Part shown: piece by piece, positions 1 through 9,301 of the stretch
Layout of the letters: every line of letters starts with the position of its first letter
Position numbering within the stretch: position 1 is the first letter of the stretch
NCBI RefSeq assembly: GCF_027474825.1
Contig: NZ_CP107030.1
Span: 4,220,001-4,284,000 of the forward strand
DNA from: Maribacter halichondriae
GTDB taxonomy: Bacteria; Bacteroidota; Bacteroidia; Flavobacteriales; Flavobacteriaceae
Direction of reading: 5' to 3'
Length of the DNA: 64,000 nt
Position numbers and translations under genes: made by a program
Notes under the pieces: generated by a model
Database searches by the model: none
Told to the model about the DNA's origin: nothing
Seen by the model: the letters and a program-made list of their open reading frames with translations, nothing else

Positions 1-1
1 C

Positions 2-184
2 CCGAAACTATTGGGTAGACCGAAGAACTTTATCATTACGGTTCGGAATATTGAGATTGCTGCTGGGGCGGGATTTTTAATTCCTATTACGGGGAATATT
101 ATGCGTATGCCGGGGCTTCCTCCAAAACCTGCTTCTGAGCATATTGATATTGATGAACAAGGGAATATTACAGGGCTTTTCTAG
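2..184 (+). CDS. fhs: Formate--tetrahydrofolate ligase, C-terminal fragment
   Basis: Only the last 60 codons lie in the window; the gene enters from the left edge. The reading frame ends in the motif [16 protein letters not shown] followed by a Gly-Leu-Phe C-terminus, which is the conserved tail of formyl-THF synthetase. The enzyme makes 10-formyl-tetrahydrofolate from formate, ATP and THF in the cytoplasm. It converges on glmM with only 6 bp between the stop codons. The call rests on the tail alone, because the nucleotide-binding part is outside the window. Confidence 0.85.
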   Translation, partial: PKLLGRPKNFIITVRNIEIAAGAGFLIPITGNIMRMPGLPPKPASEHIDIDEQGNITGLF

Positions 185-190
185 TGGGTT

Positions 191-1578
191 CTATAGACCC
201 GCAACAGTTTTTATTTCTCCAATAATACGATCTGCAAGTCCGTCTGCCACTGATTGGCTTTTTGCTTCTGTATAAATACGAATAATAGGTTCGGTATTCG
301 ATTTGCGAAGGTGTACCCAGTTTTCCGGGAAATCGATTTTTACGCCGTCGATAGTGGAAATATCTTCGTTTTGGTATTTTTCGGCCATAGCTTTAAGAAT
401 TCCATCTACATCCAAACCAGGAGTCAATTGAATTTTCTTTTTGCTCATAAAATACGAAGGGTAGCTAGCCCGAAGTTCGGCTACGGTACCTCCTTTTTCG
501 GCCATCAACATTAAGAACAAAGCCGTGCCGACTAAAGAATCACGACCGTAATGACTTTCAGGGTAAATGATGCCCCCGTTACCTTCGCCACCGATTATGG
601 CATTTGTGGCTTTCATTGTAGTGACCACGTTTACTTCGCCCACCGCAGCGGCTTCATAAGTACCTCCGTGCTTTTCAGTAATATCTCGCAATGCTCTTGA
701 AGACGATAAATTTGAAACGGTGCTACCTTTGGTCTTTCCCAAAACATAATCTGCACAGGCGACCAAGGTATATTCCTCGCCAAACATCTCGCCGTCATTG
801 CTGATAAAGGCCAAGCGATCTACATCGGGATCTACAACGATACCGAAATCGGCATTTTCTTTAACCACTAGTTCACAAATATCTCCCAAGTGTTCTTTCA
901 ACGGTTCAGGGTTATGAGGAAAATGTCCCGTTGGATCACAATACAGTTTTACGACTTCTACGCCTAAGGCCTCCAAAAGCTTGGGTATGGCAATTCCCCC
1001 TGTTGAATTCACCCCGTCCACAACCACTTTAAATTTGGCCTTTCGAATGGTATCCGCATCGACCAAGGACAGATTCAAAACTTCATCGATGTGAATGTCG
1101 ATGTAAGCATCGTTTTTGGTAATACTTCCTAAATCATCGACTTCCGCGAAAGTGAAGTCTTCTTTTTCGGCAATCTCTAAAATCAATGCTCCTTCTGCCG
1201 CATTTAAAAACTCCCCTTTTCGTTCAGCAATTTCAACGCGTTCCATTGTTTGGGGTTATGGCTTGCGGTCAAAATGATACCGCCATCGGCATTCTCCAAC
1301 GGAACCGCAATTTCAACAGTTGGTGTCGTCGAAAGATCTAGGTCGATGACATCGATGCCTAATCCGACCAAAGTTGAGACTACGAGATTTTGTATCATTT
1401 CACCAGAGAGGCGGGCATCACGCCCGATGACCACTTTCAAATCGTTTTTGTTTGAATACTCCTTCAACCAGTTACCATAGGCGGCCGCAAATTTCACGGC
1501 ATCTATGGGGGTCAGGTTATCCCCTGGTTTCCCTCCAATGGTTCCGCGTATTCCTGAAATCGATTTGATTAGTGTCAT
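191..1578 (-). CDS. glmM: Phosphoglucosamine mutase (frameshifted in this sequence)
   Basis: This is an alpha-D-phosphohexomutase interconverting glucosamine-6-P and glucosamine-1-P for peptidoglycan and LPS precursor synthesis. The catalytic serine loop TASHNP is at about residue 106. The metal loop DPDVDR, the sugar-specificity loop GEGNGG and the phosphate-binding RKSNTEPIIRIY follow in normal order. The gene is read as two overlapping frames (1204-1578 and 191-1246). One base is missing in the AAAAGGGG run near 1215-1222; restoring it gives NEKGEFLNA and a normal 462-residue protein. As the gene is normally essential, an assembly error is more likely than a pseudogene. A phosphomannomutase role cannot be fully excluded. 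Confidence 0.9.
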
Positions 1579-1597
1579 AAGTCTTGAAAAGTTTTTG

Positions 1598-1605
1598 CAA
1601 ATATA
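1598..1605 (-). promoter_or_regulatory. Bacteroidota -7 element for glmM
   Basis: On the minus strand this reads TATATTTG, a perfect match to TAnnTTTG, about 20 bp upstream of the glmM ATG. No good TTG -33 element is visible at the usual spacing, so this is a motif match only. Confidence 0.45.
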
Positions 1606-1651
1606 AACGGTTGCAGTATAAACCTATTGCGCTTCTTTGTAAATTATGCCG

Positions 1652-2236
1652 ATGAATTTTTTGGCACATATTTATCTATCCTTCGGGGATGATGAAATTA
1701 CCTTGGGAAACTTTATAGCCGATAGTATTCGGGGCAACAAGTTCAAGCATCTTCCGGCTAGGGTTCAGCAAGGTATTGTTTTGCATCGCGATATTGATAC
1801 CTATACCGATGCGCACTACATCCCTAAAATAAGCAGCAAACGTCTACATAAAAACTACAGTCATTATAGTAGGGTCATCGTTGATATTTTTTACGACCAT
1901 TTTTTGGCCAAAAACTGGAACTCCTATTCCGATACACCTTTGGATGTGTTCGTAGAGCACTTCTATGATTTATTAGAGGACAACTACGAAATACTACCAG
2001 ATGGGGTGAAACGGATGATGCCCTATATGATCTCCGATAATTGGATCTACAACTATTCCAAAATGGAAGGCATTGGTAGAGTTTTAAGCGGAATGAACCG
2101 CAGGACAAAGAACAAATCGAAAATGAACTTTGCCATTTTGGACCTCGAAGAACATTACGAGGCGTTCGAAACGGAGTTTACCGATTTTTTTGAAGAATTG
2201 ATTATCTTTTCCCGCCAGAAATATATATCCTTATGA
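1652..2236 (+). CDS. Acyl carrier protein phosphodiesterase-like (DUF479/AcpH)
   Basis: About 194 residues, matching the AcpH family in length and in the N-terminal MNFLAHIYLS and GNFIAD signature, with a later HRDIDTYTD metal-binding stretch (HD-like). Family members remove the 4'-phosphopantetheine arm from holo-ACP, though the physiological role in Bacteroidota is little tested. An in-frame ATG at 1646 would add two residues; I prefer 1652 because MNFLAH is the conserved start. The stop overlaps the start of the ggt gene (ATGA at 2233-2236), so the two are probably co-transcribed and translationally coupled. Confidence 0.8.
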   Translation: MNFLAHIYLSFGDDEITLGNFIADSIRGNKFKHLPARVQQGIVLHRDIDTYTDAHYIPKISSKRLHKNYSHYSRVIVDIFYDHFLAKNWNSYSDTPLDVFVEHFYDLLEDNYEILPDGVKRMMPYMISDNWIYNYSKMEGIGRVLSGMNRRTKNKSKMNFAILDLEEHYEAFETEFTDFFEELIIFSRQKYISL

Positions 2237-3916
2237 AGAAATTTTTATTCCTGCTTCTTCCTCTCCTACTCTTTTAAATTGCAGAAAACAGCCAGCCGCA
2301 CCGACTGGGTTGGTTACCGAAAATGCGATGGTCGTATCGGCCCGCGTCGAGGCTTCCCAAATAGGTTCCGATATTTTGGCAAAGGGCGGAAACGCCTTTG
2401 ATGCTATGGTAGCGACCGAAATGGCCTTAGCCGTAACCTACCCTTTTGCCGGTAATTTAGGGGGTGGCGGATTTATGGTATACCGCAAAAGTAATGGTGA
2501 TGTTGGGGGAATCGATTACCGAGAAAAAGCACCCTTATCGGGCCACAAGGATATGTATCTGGATTCCCTTGGCAAGGTAATTCCCGATATGAGTACCAAA
2601 GGTGCTACCGCGGTCGGGGTACCGGGTACGATAGCCGGAATCTTCGAAGTACATGAAAAATTCGGTTCGCTTTCCATGGAAGAATTACTCGCACCGGTCA
2701 TCGCCTTGGCCGAAAAAGGGGTTGTGGTGACCGAAAACCAGGCCAATCGCTTCGAAAATTACCGGGAATCAATTTTGGAAGTCAACGACGGAATTACCAG
2801 TTTTCCTATTGGATGCAAGGCCGGAGACACGCTTAAATATCCCGTTTTGGCCAATACGCTCCGAAGAATTTCCAAAGAAGGGCGTGACGGATTTTATAAA
2901 GGCGAGACCGCCAAAATACTTTCGAATTTTATTCAGGAAAAAGGAGGTTTTATCACCGAGGAAGACTTGGCAAAGTATGAGGCCAAATGGCGACAACCCA
3001 TCATTTTCAATTATAAGGATTTAAAGATTATTTCCATGAGTCCGCCCAGTAGCGGAGGAGTGACCATCAATCAGATTTTCAAGATGATGGAGCCTTATGA
3101 TATTGCTGAATTCGGACATAACTCCGCAAAAACGATTCAATTGTTCACCGAAGCTTCCCGCAGGGCCTACGCCGACCGAAATTATTTTTTGGGAGATCCC
3201 GATTTTGTTGAAATTCCGTTAGATGTACTTTTGAGTCAATCCTATTTAATGGAAAGAATGGAAAATTTCTCCTTTGATTCGGCAACGAAATCGGCCGATG
3301 TTAGTCATGGGGAAATCGAAATCTTGGAGAGTATGGAAACGACCCACTACTCCATCATCGATGCCGAAGGAAACGCCATTTCCGTCACCACGACATTGAA
3401 CGGGGCCTATGGCTCCAAACTCTATTGTGACGAACTGGGCTTCTTTCTCAACAATGAAATGGACGATTTCAGTGCCAAGCCCGGTGTACCAAATATGTTC
3501 GGACTCATAGGGGCGGATGCGAACAGTATCGCGCCCGAAAAAAGGATGCTCAGCAGCATGACTCCAACGATTGTTGAAAAAGACGGACAATTATATATGG
3601 TCGTCGGCACCCCAGGAGGTTCTACGATCATTACCGCGGTAGCTCAAACGATTCTGAATACTTATGAATTCAATATGAGCATGCAAGAGTCGGTAAACGC
3701 CCCCGTTTTCATCATCAATGGTTACCGGATATGGTCATTTTCGAACCCGAAGGGTTTTCGGACACACTCAAAAAAGAACTAGAAACAAAAGGCTATATCA
3801 TCAATCAAGACCGTACTCCGATCATTGGGAAGGTAGACGCTATTCAGGTATTGCCCGACGGTCGCCTTGAAGGTGGTGCCGATAAACGCGGCGACGACAC
3901 TGCCGTAGGCTTCTAA
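2233..3916 (+). CDS. ggt: Gamma-glutamyltranspeptidase lipoprotein (two frameshifts)
   Basis: An N-terminal nucleophile hydrolase that cleaves gamma-glutamyl bonds (glutathione) in the periplasm. The start at 2233 gives MKKFLFLLLPLLL. One base is missing in the CTTTT run near 2273; restoring it yields a lipobox ending LNC, so the enzyme is probably a lipoprotein. The conserved PFAGNLGGGGF, the catalytic threonine in ETTHYS where the precursor self-cleaves, and the oxyanion-loop TPGGSTIIT are all present. A second missing T near 3708 interrupts the C-terminus; repair gives VFHHQWLPDMVIFE, typical of the family. The repaired protein is about 561 residues. Confidence 0.9.
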
Positions 3917-3921
3917 ATGAA

Positions 3922-4635
3922 ATGAAGAAATTTTTAAAAATACTATTTCGAATAGTACTTGGCCTAATAGCTTTTGTATTGCTAGCATTTGGCATTCTAT
4001 ATGCTATGTACAACCAAAAACTTCCGGAAGGGAAATCTGGAGAAGAAGCAGATAAATTAGCGTCAACCATGCTGAAAAGTTTGGACTACGAAGCATATCA
4101 AAATACCCGCTTTCTCGAATGGTCCTTCGCTGGGGGTGCCCATCATTATAAATGGGATAAACAAAATGGAAAAGTGGAGGTCAAATGGGACGACTACTCT
4201 GTAAACCTTCATCTCGCCAACACTTCGAAAAGCACAGTTTTTAAAGACAACTTGAAAATAATCGATGATTCTAAGAAAGAATTGATAGAAACCGCCACCA
4301 ACTATTTTAACAATGATTCTTTTTGGCTCGTTGCCCCGTTCAAAGTTTTTGATACCGGTACAAAACGTGAGCTGGTAGTTTTAGAAGACGGCTCAAAACG
4401 TCTTTTGGTCAGCTATACTGAAGGAGGTACCACTCCCGGCGACGCCTATTTATGGAAACTGCTTCCCAATGGTTTTCCGGAAAGCTACCAAATGTGGGTC
4501 AAGATTATTTCGATCGGAGGTCTTGAAGCCACATGGGACGATTGGAAAAAAATGGAAACAGGAGCCTTCTTGCCCGGCTCTCACAAAATAGGACCAATGA
4601 CCTTGCACATGGGAAATGTAAAAGCCTATAATTGA
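3922..4635 (+). CDS. Membrane-anchored conserved hypothetical protein
   Basis: 237 residues. One strongly hydrophobic N-terminal segment (about residues 5-28, following MKKFLKILFR) is consistent with a signal anchor. The rest is soluble and rich in Trp and Tyr, including WDDWKKMETGAFLPGSHKIG near the C-terminus. It looks like a lipocalin-like or DUF-type periplasmic domain, but I do not recognise the family. It starts 5 bp after the ggt stop, so it probably belongs to the AcpH-ggt transcription unit. It converges with the channel gene, with 7 bp between stops. Function unknown. Confidence 0.75.
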   Translation: MKKFLKILFRIVLGLIAFVLLAFGILYAMYNQKLPEGKSGEEADKLASTMLKSLDYEAYQNTRFLEWSFAGGAHHYKWDKQNGKVEVKWDDYSVNLHLANTSKSTVFKDNLKIIDDSKKELIETATNYFNNDSFWLVAPFKVFDTGTKRELVVLEDGSKRLLVSYTEGGTTPGDAYLWKLLPNGFPESYQMWVKIISIGGLEATWDDWKKMETGAFLPGSHKIGPMTLHMGNVKAYN

Positions 4636-4642
4636 ATTCCAT

Positions 4643-5719
4643 TTAAAGTTCCGTCAGCCCAAACTCATTGAGCACGATTTGCCATTCTTGGGTTTCCATG
4701 ATTTCCAAAATACGTTGTGAAGTAGCCTGTTCAAGTTCCGTTTTCTCCTTTGCGATTCCAAAAGCATAGAATTGTACATCAAATTTGATGGGCAGAACTT
4801 CTATCTTGGTAAGCGATGAATCTTGTTTTATCCGATATTTTAAAATGGGTTCGTCGTACATAAAAGCTTTAATATCGTTCTTCCGTAGTGCGCTTAGGCC
4901 CGCCTGAACATTATCGTACAATCGAACATCATCAAAAAAATGGGACTTCAAAAATTCGGTAGTTCCCGTATTCTTAACGCTTCCTACGGTCTGCTCTTTA
5001 AACCCCGAAAAACTTTCCACATCATTGCTGAGTTCGTTTACGGTCAGGTTCGAAGCGATGCTCGCCGTGAGTCCTGAAATAAATAACAATCCCGTAAACA
5101 TGAGCAAGAGTGCCGCTACCTTTCCAAAACCGCTTTTGGGGGCCTTATCGCCATAACCCACGGTTGTCAATGTGACTGCAGACCACCAGAGTCCGTCCCA
5201 CAGGCCTTTGATGCCCGAACGGAAATGTTCGGGATTGGCCCGTTTTTCAAAATACCATCCTGCAAAACCGAATAGAAAAATGATGCCGAAGAGCAACAGA
5301 AGCCCCCTGAGGAAATTCATATTGAAAAAACCTTTTAAAAACTGCATCAATTTCTGGAGGGAGGAGGATTTAGCCACGGCCACGGTAGAATTGGATGCAA
5401 AAAAGGAATGGGTAAACTCCATTTCTTTACTGCGCTCACTGGTGATGGTCAAAGGGTTGATGCTCACATCGATGGCACCCGACTTTAGGGAATCCAACAT
5501 CTCTGAAAATCCCATGGGAATCAATTTATATTCCAATCCCAAATCGTTGGCGACTTTTTTCCATAACCATATATTGATGCCTTCCAATGATTCCCCTTCT
5601 TTAATAATAAAAGGAGGTGCCGTGGTATAGCCAACTGCTAAGACGGAATCATTCTCGGTCTGTGCAACGTTGGTTTGTAAGGCAAAAACCAATACCAGCA
5701 GTGAAATCAAGGCCTTCAT
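4643..5719 (-). CDS. Ligand-gated potassium channel of the GluR0 type
   Basis: 358 residues with the ionotropic-glutamate-receptor layout. Residues 1-20 are a signal peptide. A first half of a periplasmic solute-binding domain spans about 24-125, with the ligand-carboxylate arginine likely R96 in TSERSKEMEF. TM1 is about 137-157, and a pore loop carries the K+ selectivity filter TVGYGD (186-191). TM2 is about 201-222 and ends in GLTASIASNLT, resembling the SYTANLAAFLT gating motif of animal receptors. The second half of the binding domain covers about 230-350. By analogy with cyanobacterial GluR0 it should be an amino-acid-gated K+ channel in the inner membrane. The ligand is not predictable from sequence alone. 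Confidence 0.85.
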   Translation of the reverse strand: MKALISLLVLVFALQTNVAQTENDSVLAVGYTTAPPFIIKEGESLEGINIWLWKKVANDLGLEYKLIPMGFSEMLDSLKSGAIDVSINPLTITSERSKEMEFTHSFFASNSTVAVAKSSSLQKLMQFLKGFFNMNFLRGLLLLFGIIFLFGFAGWYFEKRANPEHFRSGIKGLWDGLWWSAVTLTTVGYGDKAPKSGFGKVAALLLMFTGLLFISGLTASIASNLTVNELSNDVESFSGFKEQTVGSVKNTGTTEFLKSHFFDDVRLYDNVQAGLSALRKNDIKAFMYDEPILKYRIKQDSSLTKIEVLPIKFDVQFYAFGIAKEKTELEQATSQRILEIMETQEWQIVLNEFGLTEL

Positions 5720-5818
5720 ATTAAATGTGTTTGTGCAACATCTAAATATACAATAATTGAAAGTTAGTAGGAAAATGATGCATGGAGCTATACTTTTATA
5801 GTTCCAGTAAAAAATAGA

Positions 5819-6250
5819 ATGATGACCATTGAGATTTTAAAGGAAAACGATATTGAAATGTCGCTCCAAGAGGAAATTGTTGAACTTTACAACCAATTGA
5901 ATTCCACTATAGAACAGCTTTCCATTTCCAAAGTGCTGGAGAACAATCCGAATATCGTAGTTGTATTATGTAGGGAAGAAAAAACGGTTATGGGCATTGC
6001 CATGATGGCGATGTACAAGGTTATTTCAGGGCATAAGGGTATGGTCGAAGATGTGGTCGTCCATAGCGACCATAGAGGAAAAGGAATCGGCAGAAAACTA
6101 ATTGAAAAACTACTTGAGGAAGCCCAAAACCGAAAATTGAGCGAAGTATTACTCTTTTCAGGCCATCATAGAAAACCTGCCATCAACCTCTATAAAAGTT
6201 TGGGCTTTCAGTTAAAGGATAGCGGATTGTATCGTTTGATATTGGATTAA
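5819..6250 (+). CDS. GNAT-family N-acetyltransferase
   Basis: 143 residues with a GNAT fold. The acetyl-CoA pyrophosphate-binding motif A reads VVVHSDHRGKGIGRKLIEKL at about residues 79-98 (R/Q-x-x-G-x-G/A pattern), followed by a motif B region ending in NLYKSLGF. The substrate is unknown. ATG codons at 5819 and 5822 are both possible. The 3' end overlaps the end of the convergent S24 repressor gene by 4 bp. Confidence 0.85.
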   Translation: MMTIEILKENDIEMSLQEEIVELYNQLNSTIEQLSISKVLENNPNIVVVLCREEKTVMGIAMMAMYKVISGHKGMVEDVVVHSDHRGKGIGRKLIEKLLEEAQNRKLSEVLLFSGHHRKPAINLYKSLGFQLKDSGLYRLILD

Positions 6251-7023
6251 CTTGCATGTTGTTTATTAAACTGACTTTTAAGTTCCTCCATCGACTCTTG
6301 CAGTTGTTTTAACAACCCTTTTTCGGTAGTCGCATCCTCACCAAAAGTAATCTTACTGCTTACTTGCCAAATTTCCTGAATTTGAAATGGTTTTATTTCA
6401 TAAGGAGGATAAGCTTCGTTCAACGAAACCAAGGTAATGTTGTTTGAATTGGGGCGTTTTTCAATTTTCTTGACCAACACGGCATCCTGTAAAACGACTA
6501 CGTACATTTTATTGGGGCTCACATCATCGATATGTTCTACGGCGCGGGCCAAGACCCACTCTCCCGGTTTCAGATTGGGCAACATACTATCGCCTTCCAC
6601 CTGAAACCCACGATAGGTGGCATTTCTAAACTCCGGTATCGGCAAATCGAATGCCGGCAATTGTTTGTACCAGCTTGCATCTTGAATATTTTGTGGGTAC
6701 CCCGCAGCTGCCTTGGCATTGACCAAGACCATATTCTCCTGATCCGACGAATCCACCGTCACAACTTTGGGAATTACGCTGGTATTCGAGGTCTCTAAAT
6801 ATTGTTGTTCACTCTCCCCGAACAACCACAGTGGATTGATCTTGAATTGCCGCAACAATTCCGCTACCACCTTGCCCGATAATTTTGTTCGGCCTCGTTC
6901 GATATCAGCCGTAGTGTTTGATACCCCTAAGAGGTTCGCAAATTCAGCTTGGGTATAGCCCAATTCTCTACGGATATCGGTAAAGCGTTTTAGCGTAAGT
7001 TCATTTTCCATCAATAGAAACAT
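6247..7023 (-). CDS. LexA-like repressor: XRE helix-turn-helix plus S24 peptidase
   Basis: 258 residues. An N-terminal Cro/CI-type HTH (about 11-65, YTQAEFANLLGVS...) is joined to a LexA/UmuD-type S24 domain (about 98-240). A probable Ala-Gly autocleavage site is in KAAAGY (A107-G108), the nucleophilic serine in EGDSM (S146) and the general-base lysine in VLVKKI (K185), giving the full set for RecA-stimulated self-cleavage as in LexA. A second start at 7011 would give MENELT. It is divergent from a radical-SAM/DUF4130 DNA-repair operon, and the shared 136-bp region carries four similar dyads. I infer that it represses that operon and itself and is inactivated on DNA damage. Confidence 0.87.
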   Translation of the reverse strand: MFLLMENELTLKRFTDIRRELGYTQAEFANLLGVSNTTADIERGRTKLSGKVVAELLRQFKINPLWLFGESEQQYLETSNTSVIPKVVTVDSSDQENMVLVNAKAAAGYPQNIQDASWYKQLPAFDLPIPEFRNATYRGFQVEGDSMLPNLKPGEWVLARAVEHIDDVSPNKMYVVVLQDAVLVKKIEKRPNSNNITLVSLNEAYPPYEIKPFQIQEIWQVSSKITFGEDATTEKGLLKQLQESMEELKSQFNKQHAS

Positions 7024-7063
7024 TTATTGTCATTCTCGCGAAGGCGGAATCTTTTCTCTTTTC

Positions 7064-7092
7064 CAAATATACGAAATATGGAATATATCCAA
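7064..7092 (-). promoter_or_regulatory. Promoter of the S24 repressor gene
   Basis: On the minus strand the sequence has TTG (7090-7092), 18 bp, then TATATTTG (7064-7071), matching the Bacteroidota TTG-N17-23-TAnnTTTG consensus. The -33 element falls within the first operator-like dyad (7080-7090), as expected for autorepression. Confidence 0.6.
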
Positions 7093-7150
7093 AATATTAT
7101 TTGGATTATTTCCATAATTAGGAATTATTCCATAATTTTGGATATATTAC
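7080..7150. promoter_or_regulatory. Array of four operator-like dyads
   Basis: Four 11-bp sites share GGA-A/T5-TCC. They are GGAATATATCC (7080-7090), GGATTATTTCC (7103-7113), GGAATTATTCC (7121-7131, a perfect odd-centred palindrome) and the weaker GGATATATTAC (7140-7150). The starts are 23, 18 and 19 bp apart, about two helical turns. They overlap the repressor -33 on the left and the repair-operon -7 and start site on the right. These are inferred binding sites of the adjacent S24 repressor. Confidence 0.6.
7133..7140 (+). promoter_or_regulatory. -7 element of the radical-SAM repair operon
   Basis: TAATTTTG matches TAnnTTTG exactly, 20 bp upstream of the ATG at 7160. No TTG is found at the standard -33 position. 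The fourth dyad begins on the last base of this element, so a bound repressor would block transcription. The leader would be very short. Confidence 0.55.
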
Positions 7151-7159
7151 AAAAATGCT

Positions 7160-8422
7160 ATGTCCTTAGAAAGAATCAAAGAAAAATTGAACATTTTGGC
7201 CGATGCCGCCAAATATGATGTTTCCTGTTCCAGTAGTGGTAGTAAAAGAACCAATACCAATAAAGGCTTGGGCGACAGTTCGGGTATGGGCATTTGCCAC
7301 AGTTATACTGAAGATGGGCGATGTGTTTCTCTCTTAAAAATCTTAATGACCAATTATTGCATTTTCGATTGCGCCTACTGTGTGACCCGAAAAAGCAATG
7401 ACATAAAACGAGCCGCTTTTAAAATTCAGGAAGTTGTCGATTTGACCATCAATTTTTATCGCCGGAATTATATTGAAGGGTTGTTTTTGAGTTCGGGAAT
7501 TTTCAAAAGTCCGGATTACACCATGGAGCGTTTGGTGGCTGTATCAAAAAAGCTTCGGTTGGAAGAAAATTTTAATGGATACATCCATCTAAAATCGATT
7601 CCTGGAGCAAGTGATGAACTAATGTATGAGGCCGGATTGTATGCCGATAGGTTGTCGGTAAACATCGAAATCCCCACAATCTCTGGCCTTAAATTATTGG
7701 CGCCCGATAAAAAACATGAGGACTTTACAAAGCCGATGTTAAAAGTCAAAAACGAAATCATTCAATTCAAATCGGAACGGAAAATTATCAAAAGCACCCC
7801 AAAATTCGCTCCTGCCGGACAAAGCACACAGATGATCATTGGAGCCACGGGAGAATCTGACAAGGATATTATGTACTCGGCCACACATTATTACAAAAAC
7901 TACAATATGAAGCGGGTGTATTATTCCGGGTATGTTCCGGTCGCAAATGACAAAAGATTGCCTTCCATAGGAACGCAAGTGCCGATGCTTCGAGAGAACA
8001 GACTGTATCAAACCGATTGGTTATTACGATTTTACGGTTTTCAAGTGCAGGAAATCCTCAATAACGAACATCCGAACTTGGATATCGATATTGATCCAAA
8101 ATTAGGATGGGCACTGCGGAATCTGGAATATTTCCCAATCGACATCAATACCGCCGACAAACAGTTGTTGGCACGTATTCCTGGCTTGGGTATGAAATCC
8201 GTTCATAAGATTATCAGCGCACGACGCTTTAGAAAATTGAATTGGGAACACCTAAAGAAAATCGGTGTGGCCCTGAATAGAGCCAAATACTTTGTTATTT
8301 GCGATTCGGCCCGATGGGAGCATCGAGACCTTGAAGCAGAAAAAATAAAGGGAATGATTTTACAGAATTCCTCAGGGAAGTTTAGAAAAGAGTATAGTAC
8401 ACAACTTAGTTTATTCGCTTGA
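7160..8422 (+). CDS. Putative DNA modification/repair radical SAM protein
   Basis: 420 residues. The radical-SAM cluster motif CIFDCAYC (C67, C71, C74) binds the 4Fe-4S/SAM cofactor. A helix-hairpin-helix DNA-binding region near residues 331-365 contains ARIPGLGMKSVHKI. It fits the family annotated as putative DNA modification/repair radical SAM protein (TIGR03916-like), distantly related to spore photoproduct lyase; the substrate lesion is not known. It overlaps the next gene by 4 bp (ATGA), so the two form a tight operon under the S24 repressor. Confidence 0.85.
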   Translation: MSLERIKEKLNILADAAKYDVSCSSSGSKRTNTNKGLGDSSGMGICHSYTEDGRCVSLLKILMTNYCIFDCAYCVTRKSNDIKRAAFKIQEVVDLTINFYRRNYIEGLFLSSGIFKSPDYTMERLVAVSKKLRLEENFNGYIHLKSIPGASDELMYEAGLYADRLSVNIEIPTISGLKLLAPDKKHEDFTKPMLKVKNEIIQFKSERKIIKSTPKFAPAGQSTQMIIGATGESDKDIMYSATHYYKNYNMKRVYYSGYVPVANDKRLPSIGTQVPMLRENRLYQTDWLLRFYGFQVQEILNNEHPNLDIDIDPKLGWALRNLEYFPIDINTADKQLLARIPGLGMKSVHKIISARRFRKLNWEHLKKIGVALNRAKYFVICDSARWEHRDLEAEKIKGMILQNSSGKFRKEYSTQLSLFA

Positions 8423-9201
8423 TTATGAACGATTCAAAAACATTTATCTACGACGGAAGTTTTAACGGGTTTCTGACTGCGGTTTTTATCGCATTTGAGG
8501 AAAAGGTTCACGTAGCTGACATTCAAAAAAACTCGGTAAGCCAAAACGGACTTTTCTCCGACACGGAAACGATTTTCACCAGTATCGAAAAGGCAAAACG
8601 TGTGTGGAACGGTATTCAGGCCAAAAGCAGCTCGGCCATCAAGAATATCTACTTTGCCTATTTAAGTGAGACCAAGGGTATCGAGCTCCTACTCTATCGA
8701 TACATTCGGAAGTTATTTGCTTCCGAAAGATCCATTCATTCCGATTATTCGGATGGCATCGTTTTGAAAATCAGTCAACTGGCTAAAAGTGTGGGGCGTG
8801 AAAAGCATAGAATGGAAGCTTTTGTCCGGTTTCAGTTGACCCAAGACGAAGTCTATTTTGCCAACATCGAACCCGATTTTGATGTGCTACCGTTGATTTC
8901 AAAACATTTCCGGTCGCGATATGCTGACCAGCAATGGATCATTTATGATGTAAAACGCAAATACGGTCTTTTTTACGACCTTCAACGTGTGGAAATCATT
9001 TCGTTGGATTCACAGGAAATCCATACCAATAGCATTCGAAAAAGCGACACCTTTTCGGGCGAGGAATATGATTATCAAGATTTATGGAACAACTATTTTA
9101 AAAGCACGAACATCAAATCGCGTATTAATAGGAAACTACATGCACAGCATGTTCCGAAGCGCTATTGGAAGTATTTGAGCGAGAAGAAGGAGGCGGTTTG
9201 A
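8419..9201 (+). CDS. DUF4130 putative DNA-repair/metabolism protein
   Basis: 260 residues, with the start overlapping the stop of the radical-SAM gene. It begins FIYDGSFNGFLTAVFIAFEE and later has a conserved HRMEAFVRFQ and a C-terminal HAQHVPKRYWKYL, matching the DUF4130 (TIGR03915-like) partner that almost always accompanies the radical-SAM protein. In other bacteria it can be fused to a uracil-DNA-glycosylase-like domain, which is absent here. The biochemical role is unknown; the partnership suggests it handles the same DNA substrate. Confidence 0.83.
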   Translation: MIMNDSKTFIYDGSFNGFLTAVFIAFEEKVHVADIQKNSVSQNGLFSDTETIFTSIEKAKRVWNGIQAKSSSAIKNIYFAYLSETKGIELLLYRYIRKLFASERSIHSDYSDGIVLKISQLAKSVGREKHRMEAFVRFQLTQDEVYFANIEPDFDVLPLISKHFRSRYADQQWIIYDVKRKYGLFYDLQRVEIISLDSQEIHTNSIRKSDTFSGEEYDYQDLWNNYFKSTNIKSRINRKLHAQHVPKRYWKYLSEKKEAV

Positions 9202-9301
9202 TAGTCGTCAGTTCACTGTTCACTCAATTAACAAAGTTATAATCAAACCCCAGTTCCATTTTACTTCCCAAAATCGTACTTTTGCATCCTTGCTTTGAAA
9301 A

